In this document: piece after piece, positions 34,043 to 44,153 of the stretch | Numbering within the stretch: the stretch's first letter is position 1 | Layout: every line of letters begins with the position of its first letter | NCBI RefSeq assembly: GCF_029854705.2 | Contig: NZ_CP139035.1 | Span: forward strand, 1,302,001-1,366,000 | DNA: 64,000 nt | Origin: Akkermansia sp. N21116 | Lineage (GTDB): Bacteria > Verrucomicrobiota > Verrucomicrobiia > Verrucomicrobiales > Akkermansiaceae | Direction of reading: 5' to 3' | The notes under the pieces: model-generated | The model's input: only the letters and a program-made list of their open reading frames with translations | Databases searched by the model: none | Told to the model about the DNA's origin: nothing | Made by a program: the position numbers and the translations under genes

Positions 34043-35581
34043 ATGTCAAAAAAGCCAGTCGTACTGATTATCCGGGATGGTTGGGGTCGCAATCCCCTGG
34101 GCCCCTCCGTTGCCGAACAATATGGTGACGCCACCGTTCTTGCTGAAACTCCCTTTACCGATTCTCTGCTGGAAACCTGCCCTCATTGCATGATCGGGGC
34201 TTCCGGTAGTGATGTAGGACTTCCTGACGGGCAGATGGGTAACTCGGAAGTGGGGCACTTGAATCTGGGGGCCGGGCGAGTGGTTTTCCAAGATCTCTGC
34301 CGCATTGCGAATGCTATTCAGGATGGATCTCTTGCGGCGAACCCCGTTTTGATGGAAGCCTATGAAAAGGCCAAGACGTCTCGCTTGCACTTGATGGGGC
34401 TGGTGAGCGATGGCGGTGTCCACAGCCATATCGACCATTTGATCGGCCTGGTGCGCCTGGCTTATGAAGCAGGTGTGCGCGACATTTGCATCCATGCTAT
34501 CACGGATGGCCGAGACTGTTCCCCGACGAGCGGTGCCGGCTACCTGAAGCAATTGGAAGAAGCAGTGGCTCCGTACGGTGCCAAAATCGCTACGGTGATC
34601 GGCCGCTTCTATGCCATGGACCGCGACAAGCGCTGGGACCGCAACAAGCTGGCCTGGGATGCCATTGTCCTTGGCCGTGGTGAACAGTGTTCCTGCACTC
34701 CCCATGAGTATATCGAACAGCGTTATGACGAGAAGGAAACGGACGAGTTCCTCAAGCCTGGCATCTTTGCCTATGGCGACGAACAGCGCATCCGGGACAA
34801 CGATGTTGTCTTCTTCTTCAACTTCCGAGCCGACCGTGCCCGTCAGATGTCGGACGCGTTCCTCTACCCCGAGTTTGACGGCTTTGACCGTGAAGTGATG
34901 CCGAAAGTTCATTTCGTGACGATGACCGAGTATGATGCGAAATATCCTTCTCCGATCGTATTTGCTGCGGAAGAACTCGACAATATTCTGGGTGAGGTGA
35001 TTTCTTCCGCCGGACTCAAGCAGCTTCGTATCGCCGAAACGGAAAAGTACGCGCATGTTACCTTCTTCTTCAACGGCGGGGTGGAAACCCAGTTCGAAGG
35101 GGAAGACCGTATTCTTGTCCCCTCCCCTCGCGAAGTGGCTACATACGATTTGAAACCGCAGATGAGCGCCGAGGGCGTGGCTGACAAGTTTGTGGAAGCC
35201 ATCGGTAATTACGATGTGGCGATCCTCAATTTTGCCAATCCGGACATGGTGGGGCACACGGGTTTCGTGGAAGCCGGCATCAAGGCCTGCGAAGCTGTGG
35301 ACAAGGGATTGAAACAGGTTGTCTCCAAGGTTCTGGAACTGGGTGGAAAGGTTTTGATCACTGCCGACCACGGCAATTGCGAACACATGCGCAATGAAGA
35401 CGGTTCTCCGAATACGGCTCATACGACTAATCTGGTGGATCTGATCTATGTAGGCGCCGACAAGGATGATGTGGTTCTTAAGGATGGCATCCTGGCCGAT
35501 ATCGCACCGACTATTCTCGGGTTGCTCGGCATTGCCCAACCGGCTGAAATGTCCGGAAAGAGTCTGGTGGAACGGAAGTAA
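34043..35581 (+). CDS. gpmI: 2,3-bisphosphoglycerate-independent phosphoglycerate mutase
   Basis: I start at the ATG at 34043 (MSKKPVVLIIRDGWG), just after AGAGGGGC; the open frame begins at 33968 but the 25 extra residues are not family-like. The 512-residue enzyme interconverts 3- and 2-phosphoglycerate without bisphosphoglycerate. Landmarks are the metal Asp in RDGWG, the phosphoserine in MGNSEVGHLNLGAGR (Ser near residue 64), the DGRDCSPTSG substrate loop, FFNFRADRAR and the metal-binding NPDMVGHTG and TADHGNCEHM. It is monocistronic with a strong terminator. Its codon choice is biased like the ribosomal genes that follow, suggesting high expression. Confidence 0.95.
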   Translation: MSKKPVVLIIRDGWGRNPLGPSVAEQYGDATVLAETPFTDSLLETCPHCMIGASGSDVGLPDGQMGNSEVGHLNLGAGRVVFQDLCRIANAIQDGSLAANPVLMEAYEKAKTSRLHLMGLVSDGGVHSHIDHLIGLVRLAYEAGVRDICIHAITDGRDCSPTSGAGYLKQLEEAVAPYGAKIATVIGRFYAMDRDKRWDRNKLAWDAIVLGRGEQCSCTPHEYIEQRYDEKETDEFLKPGIFAYGDEQRIRDNDVVFFFNFRADRARQMSDAFLYPEFDGFDREVMPKVHFVTMTEYDAKYPSPIVFAAEELDNILGEVISSAGLKQLRIAETEKYAHVTFFFNGGVETQFEGEDRILVPSPREVATYDLKPQMSAEGVADKFVEAIGNYDVAILNFANPDMVGHTGFVEAGIKACEAVDKGLKQVVSKVLELGGKVLITADHGNCEHMRNEDGSPNTAHTTNLVDLIYVGADKDDVVLKDGILADIAPTILGLLGIAQPAEMSGKSLVERK

Positions 35582-35606
35582 TTTTCCGTTGTCCTCTGTC
35601 CGTTTT

Positions 35607-35650
35607 CAACCGCTTCATCTCTGTCTCGGAGATGAAGCGGTTGATTTTTT
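35607..35650 (+). terminator. Rho-independent terminator of gpmI
   Basis: CAACCGCTTCATCTC (35607-35621) pairs perfectly with GAGATGAAGCGGTTG (35629-35643) over a 7-base loop, followed by A and six T. It starts 26 bp after the gpmI stop. Confidence 0.95.
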
Positions 35651-35833
35651 GTGCCATGGTGTGGAAGGCGATACTTGGTGGCAAATGCCCCATGGGATCG
35701 TCCCCGATGACGAAAGGGCAGGGTAAAAAGCGGAGGAAAAGGGCGGAAACAAACATAAAATAACCATTAAGTTGCTGATTAATAGTATGTTGTGTTTGTG
35801 TTAAAGAATGATTGAAAATTCCTAATAAAAGTC

Positions 35834-35861
35834 TTGTCATAGAATGATTAATCGGTATATT
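35834..35861 (+). promoter_or_regulatory. Sigma-70-type promoter of the str-S10 ribosomal operon
   Basis: TTGTCA at 35834-35839 and TATATT at 35856-35861 are separated by 16 bp, close to consensus. Transcription would begin near 35868 and give a leader of about 140 bases before rpsL. The leader contains a G-rich, structured stretch (GCACCGCAGGGTGC at about 35876-35890) that may regulate translation. This is the only strong promoter I can see before the cluster, and the intergenic region 35651-36008 holds no gene. Confidence 0.6.
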
Positions 35862-36008
35862 TGTTGCCCCACACGGCACCGCAGGGTGCAGGAAAATAAG
35901 TTTTCTATCGGGGGTGCCTCCGGAAAAAAGGCCGGTTCCTGCTCAGCAAGGATCGTTCGTTTTGATACCGGAAAAAGCACTCCGACGAACTAAAACCAAG
36001 CAGGAAAC

Positions 36009-36392
36009 ATGCCGACAATCAATCAGCTCGTCCGCAAAGGACGCATTACTCCGGAAGAGAAGTCCAAGTCTCGTGCCCTCCACAGCTGCCCGCAGCGTCG
36101 TGGTGTTTGTCTCCAGGTGATGACTCGTACGCCGAAGAAGCCTAACTCCGCTCTTCGTAAGGTCGCCAAGGTCCGTTTGACCAATGGTGAAGAAGTAATC
36201 GCCTACATCGGCGGTGAAGGACATAACCTTCAGGAACACTCCATCGTTCTTGTCCGCGGTGGTCGTGTCAAGGACCTTCCCGGTGTCCGTTATCACATCG
36301 TTCGTGGCGCTCTTGACTGCCTCGGTGTTGACAAGCGTCGTCAGGGTCGCTCCAAGTACGGTGCCAAACGCCCGAAGGTTGCTGCCAAGTAA
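36009..36392 (+). CDS. rpsL: 30S ribosomal protein S12
   Basis: The 127 residues match S12 along their length: [12 protein letters not shown] start, [31 protein letters not shown], the [13 protein letters not shown] loop and [18 protein letters not shown]12 lines the decoding centre. The Lys of TPKKPNS is the usual wild-type residue at the position where streptomycin resistance changes occur. First gene of the cluster, 148 bp downstream of a good promoter. Confidence 0.97.
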   Translation: MPTINQLVRKGRITPEEKSKSRALHSCPQRRGVCLQVMTRTPKKPNSALRKVAKVRLTNGEEVIAYIGGEGHNLQEHSIVLVRGGRVKDLPGVRYHIVRGALDCLGVDKRRQGRSKYGAKRPKVAAK

Positions 36393-36429
36393 AGCCTTAA
36401 CAACCAATTAATCCTCAAAATCTGATATC

Positions 36430-36903
36430 ATGGCCCGTCGTAAGCGCGTCTATAAGAAAATCGAACGTCGTGACCCCCGTTACGACAGTGTCCTTGTTGG
36501 TAAACTGATCAGCAAGGTAATGTTGAGCGGCAAGCGCTCACTTGCGGAACGTATTGTTTATTCTGCAATCGATCTTGCCAATGAAGGTACGGATACGGTT
36601 GATCCTCTGGAAGTTCTCACCCGTGCCATTGAAAATGCCAAGCCGCGCGTTGAAGTGAAGAGTCGCCGTGTAGGTGGTGCCACGTACCAGGTGCCTCTGG
36701 AAGTGGATCCTGCCCGTTCCGAATCACTGGCTATGCGCTGGGTTGTCAATTATGCCCGCAGCCGTCGTGGTGTGCCGATGCATAAGGCTCTTGCCAATGA
36801 AATCAAGGAAGCCGCCAACAACCAGGGTTCCTCCGTTCGCAAGCGTGACGATGTGCACAAGATGGCCCAGGCCAACCGTGCTTTCGCCCACTTCCGCTGG
36901 TAA
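36430..36903 (+). CDS. rpsG: 30S ribosomal protein S7
   Basis: The 157 residues carry the S7 pattern: [20 protein letters not shown] start, the [14 protein letters not shown] helix, [26 protein letters not shown] and a C-terminal [29 protein letters not shown]7 organises the 3' major domain of 16S rRNA near the exit site. It lies 37 bp after rpsL, in the standard order of the str operon. Confidence 0.97.
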   Translation: MARRKRVYKKIERRDPRYDSVLVGKLISKVMLSGKRSLAERIVYSAIDLANEGTDTVDPLEVLTRAIENAKPRVEVKSRRVGGATYQVPLEVDPARSESLAMRWVVNYARSRRGVPMHKALANEIKEAANNQGSSVRKRDDVHKMAQANRAFAHFRW

Positions 36904-36957
36904 ATGACCGGTGTGTAACACACCACCTTAACAAGAACATTCCACTTTAGCTTAGAA

Positions 36958-39105
36958 ATGTCCGACAATATCAACAGCCCCAACCGCAAGTGCCCGTTGC
37001 AGCGTTACCGCAACATCGGTATCTCCGCACACATTGACGCCGGCAAGACGACCCTTTCCGAACGTATCCTGTTTTACACGGGTATGATTCACAAGATTGG
37101 TGAAACGCACGACGGTTCCACCACGACTGACTGGATGGAGCAGGAACGCGAACGCGGCATCACCATTACGTCCGCCGCTGTGAGTGCCAACTGGAAGCAG
37201 CTCCATGATGATGGGGTTTACAAGGTTTTCGAAAACGAGCAGTTCCAGATCAACATCATTGACACTCCCGGACACGTTGACTTCACAGCTGAAGTGGAAC
37301 GTTCCCTGCGCGTGCTCGACGGTGCTATCGTCGTGTTCTGCGGTGTTGCCGGTGTGCAGCCTCAGACTGAAACCGTCTGGCGTCAGGCTTCCAAGTACAG
37401 CGTTCCCCGCATTTGCTTCGTCAACAAGATGGACCGCGTCGGCGCCAACTTTGCCAATGTCCTTGCCGACATTCAGAACAAGCTCGGCGCCAATGCCGCT
37501 GCCATTCTGATTCCGATCGGTTCCGAAGACACGCTTCGCGGTCAGATCGACGTCGTCAACCAGAAAGCCATCATGTATAGTGATGACGATCGTCTCGGTT
37601 CCACCTACACTGTTGTCGACATCCCCGAAGAACTCAAGAGCGAGGCCGAAGAAGCCTATGAAGATCTTGTTTCCCGCGTGGCCGATGTTGATGAAGAACT
37701 TGGTGAAAAGTTCCTCATGGAAGAACCGATCTCGACGGAAGACCTCAAGAAGGCTATCCGTCGTGCCACGATCGCCAACGAGTTTATTGCCGTTGCCGGT
37801 GGTTCCGCTTTCAAGAACAAGGGCGTACAGTACCTTATGGACGCCGTGATCGACTATTTGCCCTCGCCGCTTGAAACGAAAGCCATCGAAGTTGAAAGCA
37901 CTATTGATCCCGAAGAGAAGAAAAATCTCTGCGTTAGCGATAATGAAAAGCCCGTTGCTCTTGCATTCAAACTTTGGGCTGACAAGTTTGTCGGTAAGCT
38001 GATCTTCATTCGCGTGTACTCCGGCGTGATCAAGAAGGGTGATACCGTCTACAATCCCCGTACCCGTAAAACGGAACGCGTGGGTCGCCTCATCCAGATG
38101 CAGGCCGATACCCACAACGACATCGATGCCGTTTATTCCGGTGACATCGCCGCTATCGTCGGCCTCCGTAATGTGACCACGGGTGACACTGTCACCTGCG
38201 ACGATAACGACTACGTTCTCGAGCCTCCGACCTTCCCGGAACCGGTTATCGCCATGGCCGTGGAACCCAAGACCAAGGCCGACCAGGAAAAGATGTCCAA
38301 TGCTCTTGCCCGCCTGTCTGAAGAAGACCCGACCTTCCAGGTCAAGACGGACGAAGAAACCGGACAGACCATCATTGCCGGTATGGGTGAACTTCACCTC
38401 GAAATCATCATTGACCGCCTGATGCGCGAATTCAAGGTGGAAGCCAATGTCGGCAAGCCCCAGATCGCCTATCGCGAAAGTATCGCCAATCCCGCTCACG
38501 GTGACGGCAAGCTCGTCAAGCAGTCGGGTGGCCGCGGCCAGTACGGTCACGTTGTGATCGATGTCGCCCCCAACGAACGCGGTAAAGGCCTTACCATCGC
38601 CAACAAGATTGTCGGCGGCGCTATTCCGAAGGAATACATGAACGCCGTTTATGCCGGGCTGAACGAAGCCATGACGACTGGTGTCGTTGCCGGCTATCCC
38701 GTCGTTGACGTTCATGTCGATGTGGTCGACGGCTCCTACCATGAAGTCGACTCCAACGAAAACGCGTTCAAGATGGCTGCCATCTTCGCCATGAAGGATG
38801 CCTTCAAGAAGGCTAAGCCCTTCATGCTCGAACCGATCATGTCCGTTGAAGTGACGACTCCCACCGATTACCAGGGAGACGTCATGGGTGACCTTAACCG
38901 TCGCCGCGGCCAGATCAGCTCCATGGAAACCAAGGGTACGGTTTGCATCCTTAAGGCCATGGTTCCCCTCGCCGAAATGTTCGGTTATTCCACCGTTGTC
39001 CGTACGCTCTCCAGTGGCCGTGCTTCCTACTCCATGGAACCGTCCCATTTCGAGCAAGTGCCGCAGAACCTTGTTGACCAGATCGTCAACGAACGCGGCA
39101 AGTAA
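36958..39105 (+). CDS. fusA: Elongation factor G
   Basis: The 715-residue GTPase drives translocation on the ribosome. G1 is AHIDAGKTT, G2 lies in TTTDWMEQERERGITITSAAV, G3 is DTPGHVDF and G4 is NKMD. Domains III-V follow, with domain IV beginning near GGRGQYGHV and IGGAIPKEY-like VGGAIPKEYMNAV. The length and motifs fit EF-G1, not the shorter EF-G2 types. In many bacteria tuf follows fusA, but here rpsJ comes next after 38 bp. A long antisense open frame over this gene is a codon-bias shadow. Confidence 0.97.
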   Translation: MSDNINSPNRKCPLQRYRNIGISAHIDAGKTTLSERILFYTGMIHKIGETHDGSTTTDWMEQERERGITITSAAVSANWKQLHDDGVYKVFENEQFQINIIDTPGHVDFTAEVERSLRVLDGAIVVFCGVAGVQPQTETVWRQASKYSVPRICFVNKMDRVGANFANVLADIQNKLGANAAAILIPIGSEDTLRGQIDVVNQKAIMYSDDDRLGSTYTVVDIPEELKSEAEEAYEDLVSRVADVDEELGEKFLMEEPISTEDLKKAIRRATIANEFIAVAGGSAFKNKGVQYLMDAVIDYLPSPLETKAIEVESTIDPEEKKNLCVSDNEKPVALAFKLWADKFVGKLIFIRVYSGVIKKGDTVYNPRTRKTERVGRLIQMQADTHNDIDAVYSGDIAAIVGLRNVTTGDTVTCDDNDYVLEPPTFPEPVIAMAVEPKTKADQEKMSNALARLSEEDPTFQVKTDEETGQTIIAGMGELHLEIIIDRLMREFKVEANVGKPQIAYRESIANPAHGDGKLVKQSGGRGQYGHVVIDVAPNERGKGLTIANKIVGGAIPKEYMNAVYAGLNEAMTTGVVAGYPVVDVHVDVVDGSYHEVDSNENAFKMAAIFAMKDAFKKAKPFMLEPIMSVEVTTPTDYQGDVMGDLNRRRGQISSMETKGTVCILKAMVPLAEMFGYSTVVRTLSSGRASYSMEPSHFEQVPQNLVDQIVNERGK

Positions 39106-39143
39106 TCATCAAGTTTACAAAGTAATTTAAAGCACTGCACGTC

Positions 39144-39452
39144 ATGCAAAGTCCTAAAATCCGCATTAGACTCCGCGCTTTTGATTCCCGCGCTATCGAC
39201 CGTTCCGCCCAGGAAATCGTCGAAACCGCCAAGCGCACGGGAGCCAAGGTAGCCGGCCCGATTCCGCTTCCGACCCGCATCGAGAAGTTCTCCGTGAACC
39301 GTTCCGTTCACGTCAACAAGAAGTCGGCCGAACAGTTCGAAATCCGTACCCACAAGCGCCTCCTCGACATCGTCGATCCTACGGCACGTACGGTGGATGA
39401 GCTCAAGAAGCTCAATCTCCCGGCCGGTGTCGACATCACGATCCGCATCTGA
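39144..39452 (+). CDS. rpsJ: 30S ribosomal protein S10
   Basis: The 102 residues match S10: [64 protein letters not shown] and [25 protein letters not shown]. Besides ribosome assembly, S10 pairs with NusB in antitermination. It follows fusA by 38 bp without a detectable terminator, so str and S10 genes are likely one unit. Confidence 0.97.
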   Translation: MQSPKIRIRLRAFDSRAIDRSAQEIVETAKRTGAKVAGPIPLPTRIEKFSVNRSVHVNKKSAEQFEIRTHKRLLDIVDPTARTVDELKKLNLPAGVDITIRI

Positions 39453-39505
39453 TCAGGTGTGAGCTCCAGGATAGGTTAATTCAAGAAAAAGAAAGACACA
39501 ATACA

Positions 39506-40150
39506 ATGGCTCTAGGACTTATCGGTAAAAAGGTCGGTATGACCCGCCTCTTCGACCAGGAAACGGGCGCCATGGTTCCCGTGACCGTGATCGATGTGGC
39601 CGGCAATACCTTTGCCCAGCGCAAGACGGAAGACAACGATGGCTACACCGCCATTCAGGTTGCCTTCTCCGCCCAAAAAGAAAGCCGCCTTTCCCGCCCC
39701 GTTGCCGGACATTACAAGAAGCTCGGCATCCAGCCTTCGAAGCTTCTCAAGGAATTCCGCGTTGAAACTTCCGAACTTCCGGAAGAAGGCGCTGAACACC
39801 CCGGAGTGAATCTCTTCACGGACGGCCAGTGGGTCGACGTGGTTGGTACCTCCAAGGGTAAAGGCTTCCAGGGCGTTATGCGCCGTCACAACTTCCACGG
39901 TTCCCCGATGACGCACGGTTCCATGATGCACCGTCGTACAGGTGGCGTGGGTGGTTGCTCCACTCCCGGCCGCGTTTGGAAGGGACAGAAGATGCCCGGA
40001 CAGCACGGCAATTTCCGTCGTACCGTTCAGAATTTGAAAGTCGTCCAGATTCGTCCGGAAGACAACGTCATTCTCGTTTCCGGTGCCGTACCCGGTGCAC
40101 GCGGTTCCTACCTCGTCATCCGTCCGGCCAAGAAAAAGCAGGCTAAGTAA
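39506..40150 (+). CDS. rplC: 50S ribosomal protein L3
   Basis: The 214 residues have the L3 landmarks MALGLIGKKVGMTRLFDQETG, the GKGFQGVMRRHNFHGSPMTHGSMMHRR loop reaching the peptidyl-transferase centre and PGRVWKGQKMPGQHGN with the conserved methylatable Gln region. It is preceded by an AAGAAAAAGAAAGACAC leader without a classical Shine-Dalgarno. Confidence 0.97.
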   Translation: MALGLIGKKVGMTRLFDQETGAMVPVTVIDVAGNTFAQRKTEDNDGYTAIQVAFSAQKESRLSRPVAGHYKKLGIQPSKLLKEFRVETSELPEEGAEHPGVNLFTDGQWVDVVGTSKGKGFQGVMRRHNFHGSPMTHGSMMHRRTGGVGGCSTPGRVWKGQKMPGQHGNFRRTVQNLKVVQIRPEDNVILVSGAVPGARGSYLVIRPAKKKQAK

Positions 40151-40175
40151 AGCTTAACCAGAGGAAATAGATTCC

Positions 40176-40784
40176 ATGTCAGCCAATACTTTTACACTCG
40201 AAGCCGCCGCCGCCGCCAACATTCAAGTTGTCGGTAGCGACAAAGGCTCCCAGGCCGTGCACGATCTGATCGTTGCCTACCAGGCCAACCGCCGTACGGG
40301 TTCCGCCAACACCAAAACCCGCGGTGAAGTGAGCGGCAGCAACAAGAAGATCTTCCGCCAGAAGGGCACAGGTAATGCCCGTCACGGCGACAAGCGCGCC
40401 CCCATCATGGTTGGTGGTGGTGTGGTCTTCGGTCCCCGCCCCTGCGACTACACCAAGAAGGTCAACAAGACGACCCGTCGTCTGGCTCTTCGCCGCGTCC
40501 TCGGCGACATTATCTCCGCCGGCGCTGTGAGCGTGGTGCCCTCCTTCTCCATTGAAGATGGCAAAACCAAGAGCTTTGTTTCCGCCGTCAAGGCTTTGAC
40601 GGATTCCGACAAGGTTCTTATCGTCGCCGCTTCATTCGATGAAAAGACCTACCTTGCCGGTCGTAACGTGCAGGAAGTCCTCCTCATGACGGCCGCCGAA
40701 GTCAATATCGAACAACTCATGAACGCCAAGGCTGTCATCTTTGTTGAAAGCGCTTTGGAAACCCTCGCAAGCCGCACCGCCTAA
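40176..40784 (+). CDS. rplD: 50S ribosomal protein L4
   Basis: The 202 residues show the L4 exit-tunnel loop: [38 protein letters not shown], with the Arg/Lys-rich tip conserved. The C-terminal helical domain ends in the usual Ala-rich stretch. The N-terminus ([19 protein letters not shown]) is more Ala-rich than in E. coli. In gamma-proteobacteria L4 represses its own operon; whether that applies here is unknown. Confidence 0.96.
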   Translation: MSANTFTLEAAAAANIQVVGSDKGSQAVHDLIVAYQANRRTGSANTKTRGEVSGSNKKIFRQKGTGNARHGDKRAPIMVGGGVVFGPRPCDYTKKVNKTTRRLALRRVLGDIISAGAVSVVPSFSIEDGKTKSFVSAVKALTDSDKVLIVAASFDEKTYLAGRNVQEVLLMTAAEVNIEQLMNAKAVIFVESALETLASRTA

Positions 40785-40788
40785 GGCC

Positions 40789-41073
40789 ATGAAAGACATT
40801 TATCAAATCATTAAGAAGGTCCGCATCAGCGAAAAGGCGACCATGCTGCACGAAGCTGCCGGCGAAATCGTCCTTGAAGTCCAGTGCGACGCCACCAAGA
40901 TCGAAATCAAGCAGGCTGTGGAAAAGGCTTTCGGCAAGAAAGTTGCTTCCGTTCGCACCGCCAACTACGATGGCAAGTTGAAGCGCAAGCGCCGCTCCGA
41001 TGCCGGTAAGACCGCCAATTGGAAAAAGGCCTATGTGAGCCTTGCCGATGGTGAAACCCTTGATCTCGTGTAA
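40789..41073 (+). CDS. rplW: 50S ribosomal protein L23
   Basis: The 94 residues start at [20 protein letters not shown] (ATG 40789, 4 bp after the rplD stop). The open frame upstream is rplD in another frame. [27 protein letters not shown] is the L23 signature. L23 is at the tunnel exit, where SRP and trigger factor dock. Confidence 0.96.
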   Translation: MKDIYQIIKKVRISEKATMLHEAAGEIVLEVQCDATKIEIKQAVEKAFGKKVASVRTANYDGKLKRKRRSDAGKTANWKKAYVSLADGETLDLV

Positions 41074-41102
41074 CCCCTGAATCCAGGAAGGAAAGAGTTA
41101 TC

Positions 41103-41939
41103 ATGTCCCTCAAGTCATTCAAGCCTGTCACCCCCTCCAACCGATACAAGGTTTGGTCCTCCTTCGATGAGATTACGAAGACCACTCCTGAAAAGAGCCT
41201 TTGCACGCCCCTGAAAAAGTCCGGCGGTCGTAACAACAATGGCCGTATCACAACCCGTCACATTGGTGGCGGCCACAAGCGCAAGTATCGCCTTGTCGAC
41301 TTCAAGCGCAGCAAGTGCGACGTTCCTGCAACGGTGCTCGCGATCGAATATGATCCGAATCGTTCCTGCCGAATCGCCCTCATTCAGTACACCGACGGTG
41401 TCAAGTCCTACATTCTGGCTCCGGTCGGTCTGCAAGTTGGCGCTACGGTTCAGAGCGGTAAGACTGTCGCCCCCAAGGTCGGCAACGCCATGCCCCTGAA
41501 AAACGTGCCCCTGGGTACCGCGGTGCACAACATCGAAGTTCGTCCGGGAACGGGCGGCAAGGTGGCTCGTGCTGCCGGTCAGCAGGCTATCGTCTCCAAC
41601 CGTGAAGCCGGTTATGCCCTGGTCAAGATGCCCTCCGGAGAAATCCGTCGTTTCAACGATGACTGCTACTGCACGATCGGCCAGGTCGGCAATACCCAAC
41701 ACATGAATGAAATGTCCGGTAAAGCCGGCCGTACCCGCTGGCTCGGCGTTCGTCCGACCGTCCGCGGCATGTGTATGAACCCTGTCGACCACCCGAACGG
41801 TGGTGGTGAAGGTAAGTCCAAGTCCGGTGGTGGCCGTCAGCACCTCAAGTCCCCGTGGGGACATGTCAAGGGCCAGAAAACCCGCCGCCTGCGCAAGCCA
41901 AGCGATGTTTCCATCGTTCAGCGCCGCAATGCCAAGTAA
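41103..41939 (+). CDS. rplB: 50S ribosomal protein L2
   Basis: The 278 residues match L2: [61 protein letters not shown] and the C-terminal [31 protein letters not shown], including the conserved His of [10 protein letters not shown] near the peptidyl-transferase centre. It has an AGGAAGG Shine-Dalgarno 10-16 bases before the start. Confidence 0.97.
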   Translation: MSLKSFKPVTPSNRYKVWSSFDEITKTTPEKSLCTPLKKSGGRNNNGRITTRHIGGGHKRKYRLVDFKRSKCDVPATVLAIEYDPNRSCRIALIQYTDGVKSYILAPVGLQVGATVQSGKTVAPKVGNAMPLKNVPLGTAVHNIEVRPGTGGKVARAAGQQAIVSNREAGYALVKMPSGEIRRFNDDCYCTIGQVGNTQHMNEMSGKAGRTRWLGVRPTVRGMCMNPVDHPNGGGEGKSKSGGGRQHLKSPWGHVKGQKTRRLRKPSDVSIVQRRNAK

Positions 41940-41967
41940 TTTCAACTAATATAAAGGATCAACTACA

Positions 41968-42237
41968 ATGGGACGTTCTCTTAAAAAAGGCCCCTTCGTC
42001 AGTCAGAAGCTTCTTGCCAAGATTGACGCTCAGATCGAAAGCGGCGACCGCAAGCCCATCAAGACGTGGAGCCGCGCATCCATGATTACGCCTGACTTCG
42101 TCGGCCTCACCTTCCTCGTCCACGCCGGCAAATCATTTGCCACCGTGTACGTCACGGAAAACATGGTCGGCCACAAGCTTGGTGAATTTGCCCCCACGCG
42201 TATCTTCAAGGCGCACGGCGGTATCGGCAAGAAGTAA
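41968..42237 (+). CDS. rpsS: 30S ribosomal protein S19
   Basis: The 89 residues match S19: [75 protein letters not shown]19 binds S13 near the head of the 30S subunit. It is followed after 21 bp by a gene that does not belong to the ribosome set. Confidence 0.97.
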   Translation: MGRSLKKGPFVSQKLLAKIDAQIESGDRKPIKTWSRASMITPDFVGLTFLVHAGKSFATVYVTENMVGHKLGEFAPTRIFKAHGGIGKK

Positions 42238-42258
42238 TCATTAAGTTAATCATTCACA

Positions 42259-42975
42259 ATGTCGATTTCATCCTCCAGCATATACAAGACATTCCTTGCC
42301 GTCTCCGTGGCGGCAACGGGGTGCCTTGCCCATGCAGAGGATGAGACAACGGCAGAACTGACGCGCAGAATCGAGCGCCTCGAAAAGCAGAATGCAACGC
42401 TCCGGGTATCATATGCCCAGGCTCGCAAGGACGCTGACGATGCGACTGCCAAGCTGGTGGAAATACGCTCCCGCTTGGAAGCCCTGGGAGGCGCAGCGCT
42501 CGGTAACAGCGAAGAACGACTGGTGCAAGCTGTCTCGGACCTGGAAATCCTCAACAAAAAAGTGCAGGATTTGGAACAGGTTGCCGTCAAGCTCTCCGGT
42601 GCTGTTATCGCTTATATGAAACAAGCCATTTCCGAGGAATCGGCTACCAGGCTTGCGGTGGAAAGTTCCCTCCGCGAACTGGATTCCGTCCTTGGATTCA
42701 GGCAGGCGCCCGTGCGGGATGGCGCGGGTAATTTGGCGGAAGCCCAGGTTTTGAGCATTGACAGCGACTCCGGTTTGCTGGTACTCAATGCGGGCCGAGC
42801 CGCCGGAATGCGAATCGGGATGCCGTTGGTGGTATCGCGTGGAGCTCAAATCATCGGAGAAGCCGTCGTCACCGACGTCCGCAAGGAAGTCTGCGGCGCG
42901 CTAATCCAGAAACTCCAGACGCCCGCGGAAACCGTGCGCGTGGGAGATTCTGCCTCAGTAAAGACTATCAACTAA
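42259..42975 (+). CDS. Exported coiled-coil protein inserted in the S10 operon
   Basis: The 238 residues have a signal peptide (cut near CLAHAEDE), a long coiled coil (about 30-120, with repeated Arg/Glu/Leu heptads) and a small beta domain (about 165-235). That domain contains VLSIDSDSGLLVLNAGRAAGMRIGMPLVV and reads like the second half of MreC-type or tail-fibre-like beta modules. I recognise no family and no catalytic motif. Its codon usage is not as strongly biased as that of the ribosomal genes on either side. It lies between rpsS (21 bp) and rplV (44 bp) in the same direction, where most bacteria have none. It should be periplasmic. Confidence 0.8.
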   Translation: MSISSSSIYKTFLAVSVAATGCLAHAEDETTAELTRRIERLEKQNATLRVSYAQARKDADDATAKLVEIRSRLEALGGAALGNSEERLVQAVSDLEILNKKVQDLEQVAVKLSGAVIAYMKQAISEESATRLAVESSLRELDSVLGFRQAPVRDGAGNLAEAQVLSIDSDSGLLVLNAGRAAGMRIGMPLVVSRGAQIIGEAVVTDVRKEVCGALIQKLQTPAETVRVGDSASVKTIN

Positions 42976-43019
42976 ATCATACCTTCTCTCAACCAACCCC
43001 CGACCACGAGGAAAAACCC

Positions 43020-43358
43020 ATGGAAGTGAAAGCTGTTTATAAATACGCACGCATCTCCGCAAAAAAAATGCGTGATGTGGCTCGCGAAATCCAGGGCTTG
43101 AGCGTTTCTCAGGCTACTGACATTCTTACCTACACCCCCAAGAAGGGAGCTTATCTCCTGAACAAGACGTTGAAGTCCGCCGTTGCCAACGCGGAAAACA
43201 ACAACGAACTCTCCGCTGACGAACTCGTTATCAAGTCCGTCACTGTCGATGAAGGCCCCATGATGCGTCGCACCATGCCCCGCGCCCGAGGATCCGCCAA
43301 TATGATCCAGAAGCGCATGTCCCACATCACCGTCGTCCTTGCCAGCACAAAGGACTAA
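43020..43358 (+). CDS. rplV: 50S ribosomal protein L22
   Basis: The 112 residues match L22: [88 protein letters not shown]. The loop with PRARG reaches the exit tunnel and is a macrolide-resistance site in other bacteria; no such change is evident here. Confidence 0.97.
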   Translation: MEVKAVYKYARISAKKMRDVAREIQGLSVSQATDILTYTPKKGAYLLNKTLKSAVANAENNNELSADELVIKSVTVDEGPMMRRTMPRARGSANMIQKRMSHITVVLASTKD

Positions 43359-43401
43359 GACATTCTCAACTCATTACACACTATTCAGCTCAACTAATAT
43401 C

Positions 43402-44100
43402 ATGGGACAGAAAGTAAATCCGATCGGGTTCCGTCTCGCCGTGAATAAGGACTGGCGCTCCAAGTGGTATGCTACCGGGCAGGACTTTGCCAAGAAGCTC
43501 CACGAAGACCTTAAGATGCGCGATTACATCAAGAATCGCCTCATGACCGCCGCCGTTTCCAGCATCGTGATCGAACGTGCATGGAACAGCGTCCGCATCA
43601 CCGTCCACACCGCACGCCCCGGTCTTGTCATTGGCCGCAAGGGTGAAGAAATCGAAAAGATGCGTCAGGATCTCCAGACCATCTGTGGTACGACCACCCA
43701 GGTCAACATCGACATCGTCGAAATCCGTACGCCTGAAACAGACGCTCAGCTCGTCGCAGAAAACGTTGCCGTTCAACTTGAACGCCGCGTCTCTTTCCGC
43801 CGCGCCATGAAGCGTGCCGTTCAGATCGCTATGGAACGCGGAGCCGATGGTATCCGTATCCGTTGCGCAGGTCGTCTCGGTGGCGCCGATATCGCCCGTG
43901 CCGAATGGTACCGCGAAGGCAAAGTGCCGCTTCAGACGCTTCGTGTGCCGATCGACTATGGTTTCGCCGAAGCCAATACGGTGTACGGTAAGATCGGTGT
44001 GAAATGCTGGGTCAACAAGCGCCCGGAAGAACAGGGACAACAGTCGCAGAGCAATCGCCCGCAAGGCCCCCGTGGTCCGCGTCGCGCCCCCCGCTCCTGA
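43402..44100 (+). CDS. rpsC: 30S ribosomal protein S3
   Basis: I use the ATG at 43402 ([14 protein letters not shown]), the canonical S3 N-terminus; the open frame to 43339 is not homologous. The 232 residues include the KH domain ([18 protein letters not shown]) and the S3 C-domain ([69 protein letters not shown]) ahead of a short Gln/Arg/Pro-rich tail that lies outside the conserved core. S3 helps form the mRNA entry helicase. Confidence 0.97.
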   Translation: MGQKVNPIGFRLAVNKDWRSKWYATGQDFAKKLHEDLKMRDYIKNRLMTAAVSSIVIERAWNSVRITVHTARPGLVIGRKGEEIEKMRQDLQTICGTTTQVNIDIVEIRTPETDAQLVAENVAVQLERRVSFRRAMKRAVQIAMERGADGIRIRCAGRLGGADIARAEWYREGKVPLQTLRVPIDYGFAEANTVYGKIGVKCWVNKRPEEQGQQSQSNRPQGPRGPRRAPRS

Positions 44101-44153
44101 GGAGTCCGTCCCCCACAACAAGCTTAAACAATATATACTAGGAGGAATAAGAC

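Noticed and set aside
34046-35539. A 497-codon open frame antisense to gpmI
   Set aside because: It is a codon-bias shadow of gpmI without any domain.
36952-39057. A 701-codon open frame antisense to fusA
   Set aside because: It mirrors the biased codons of fusA; no family features, and EF-G on the other strand is certain.
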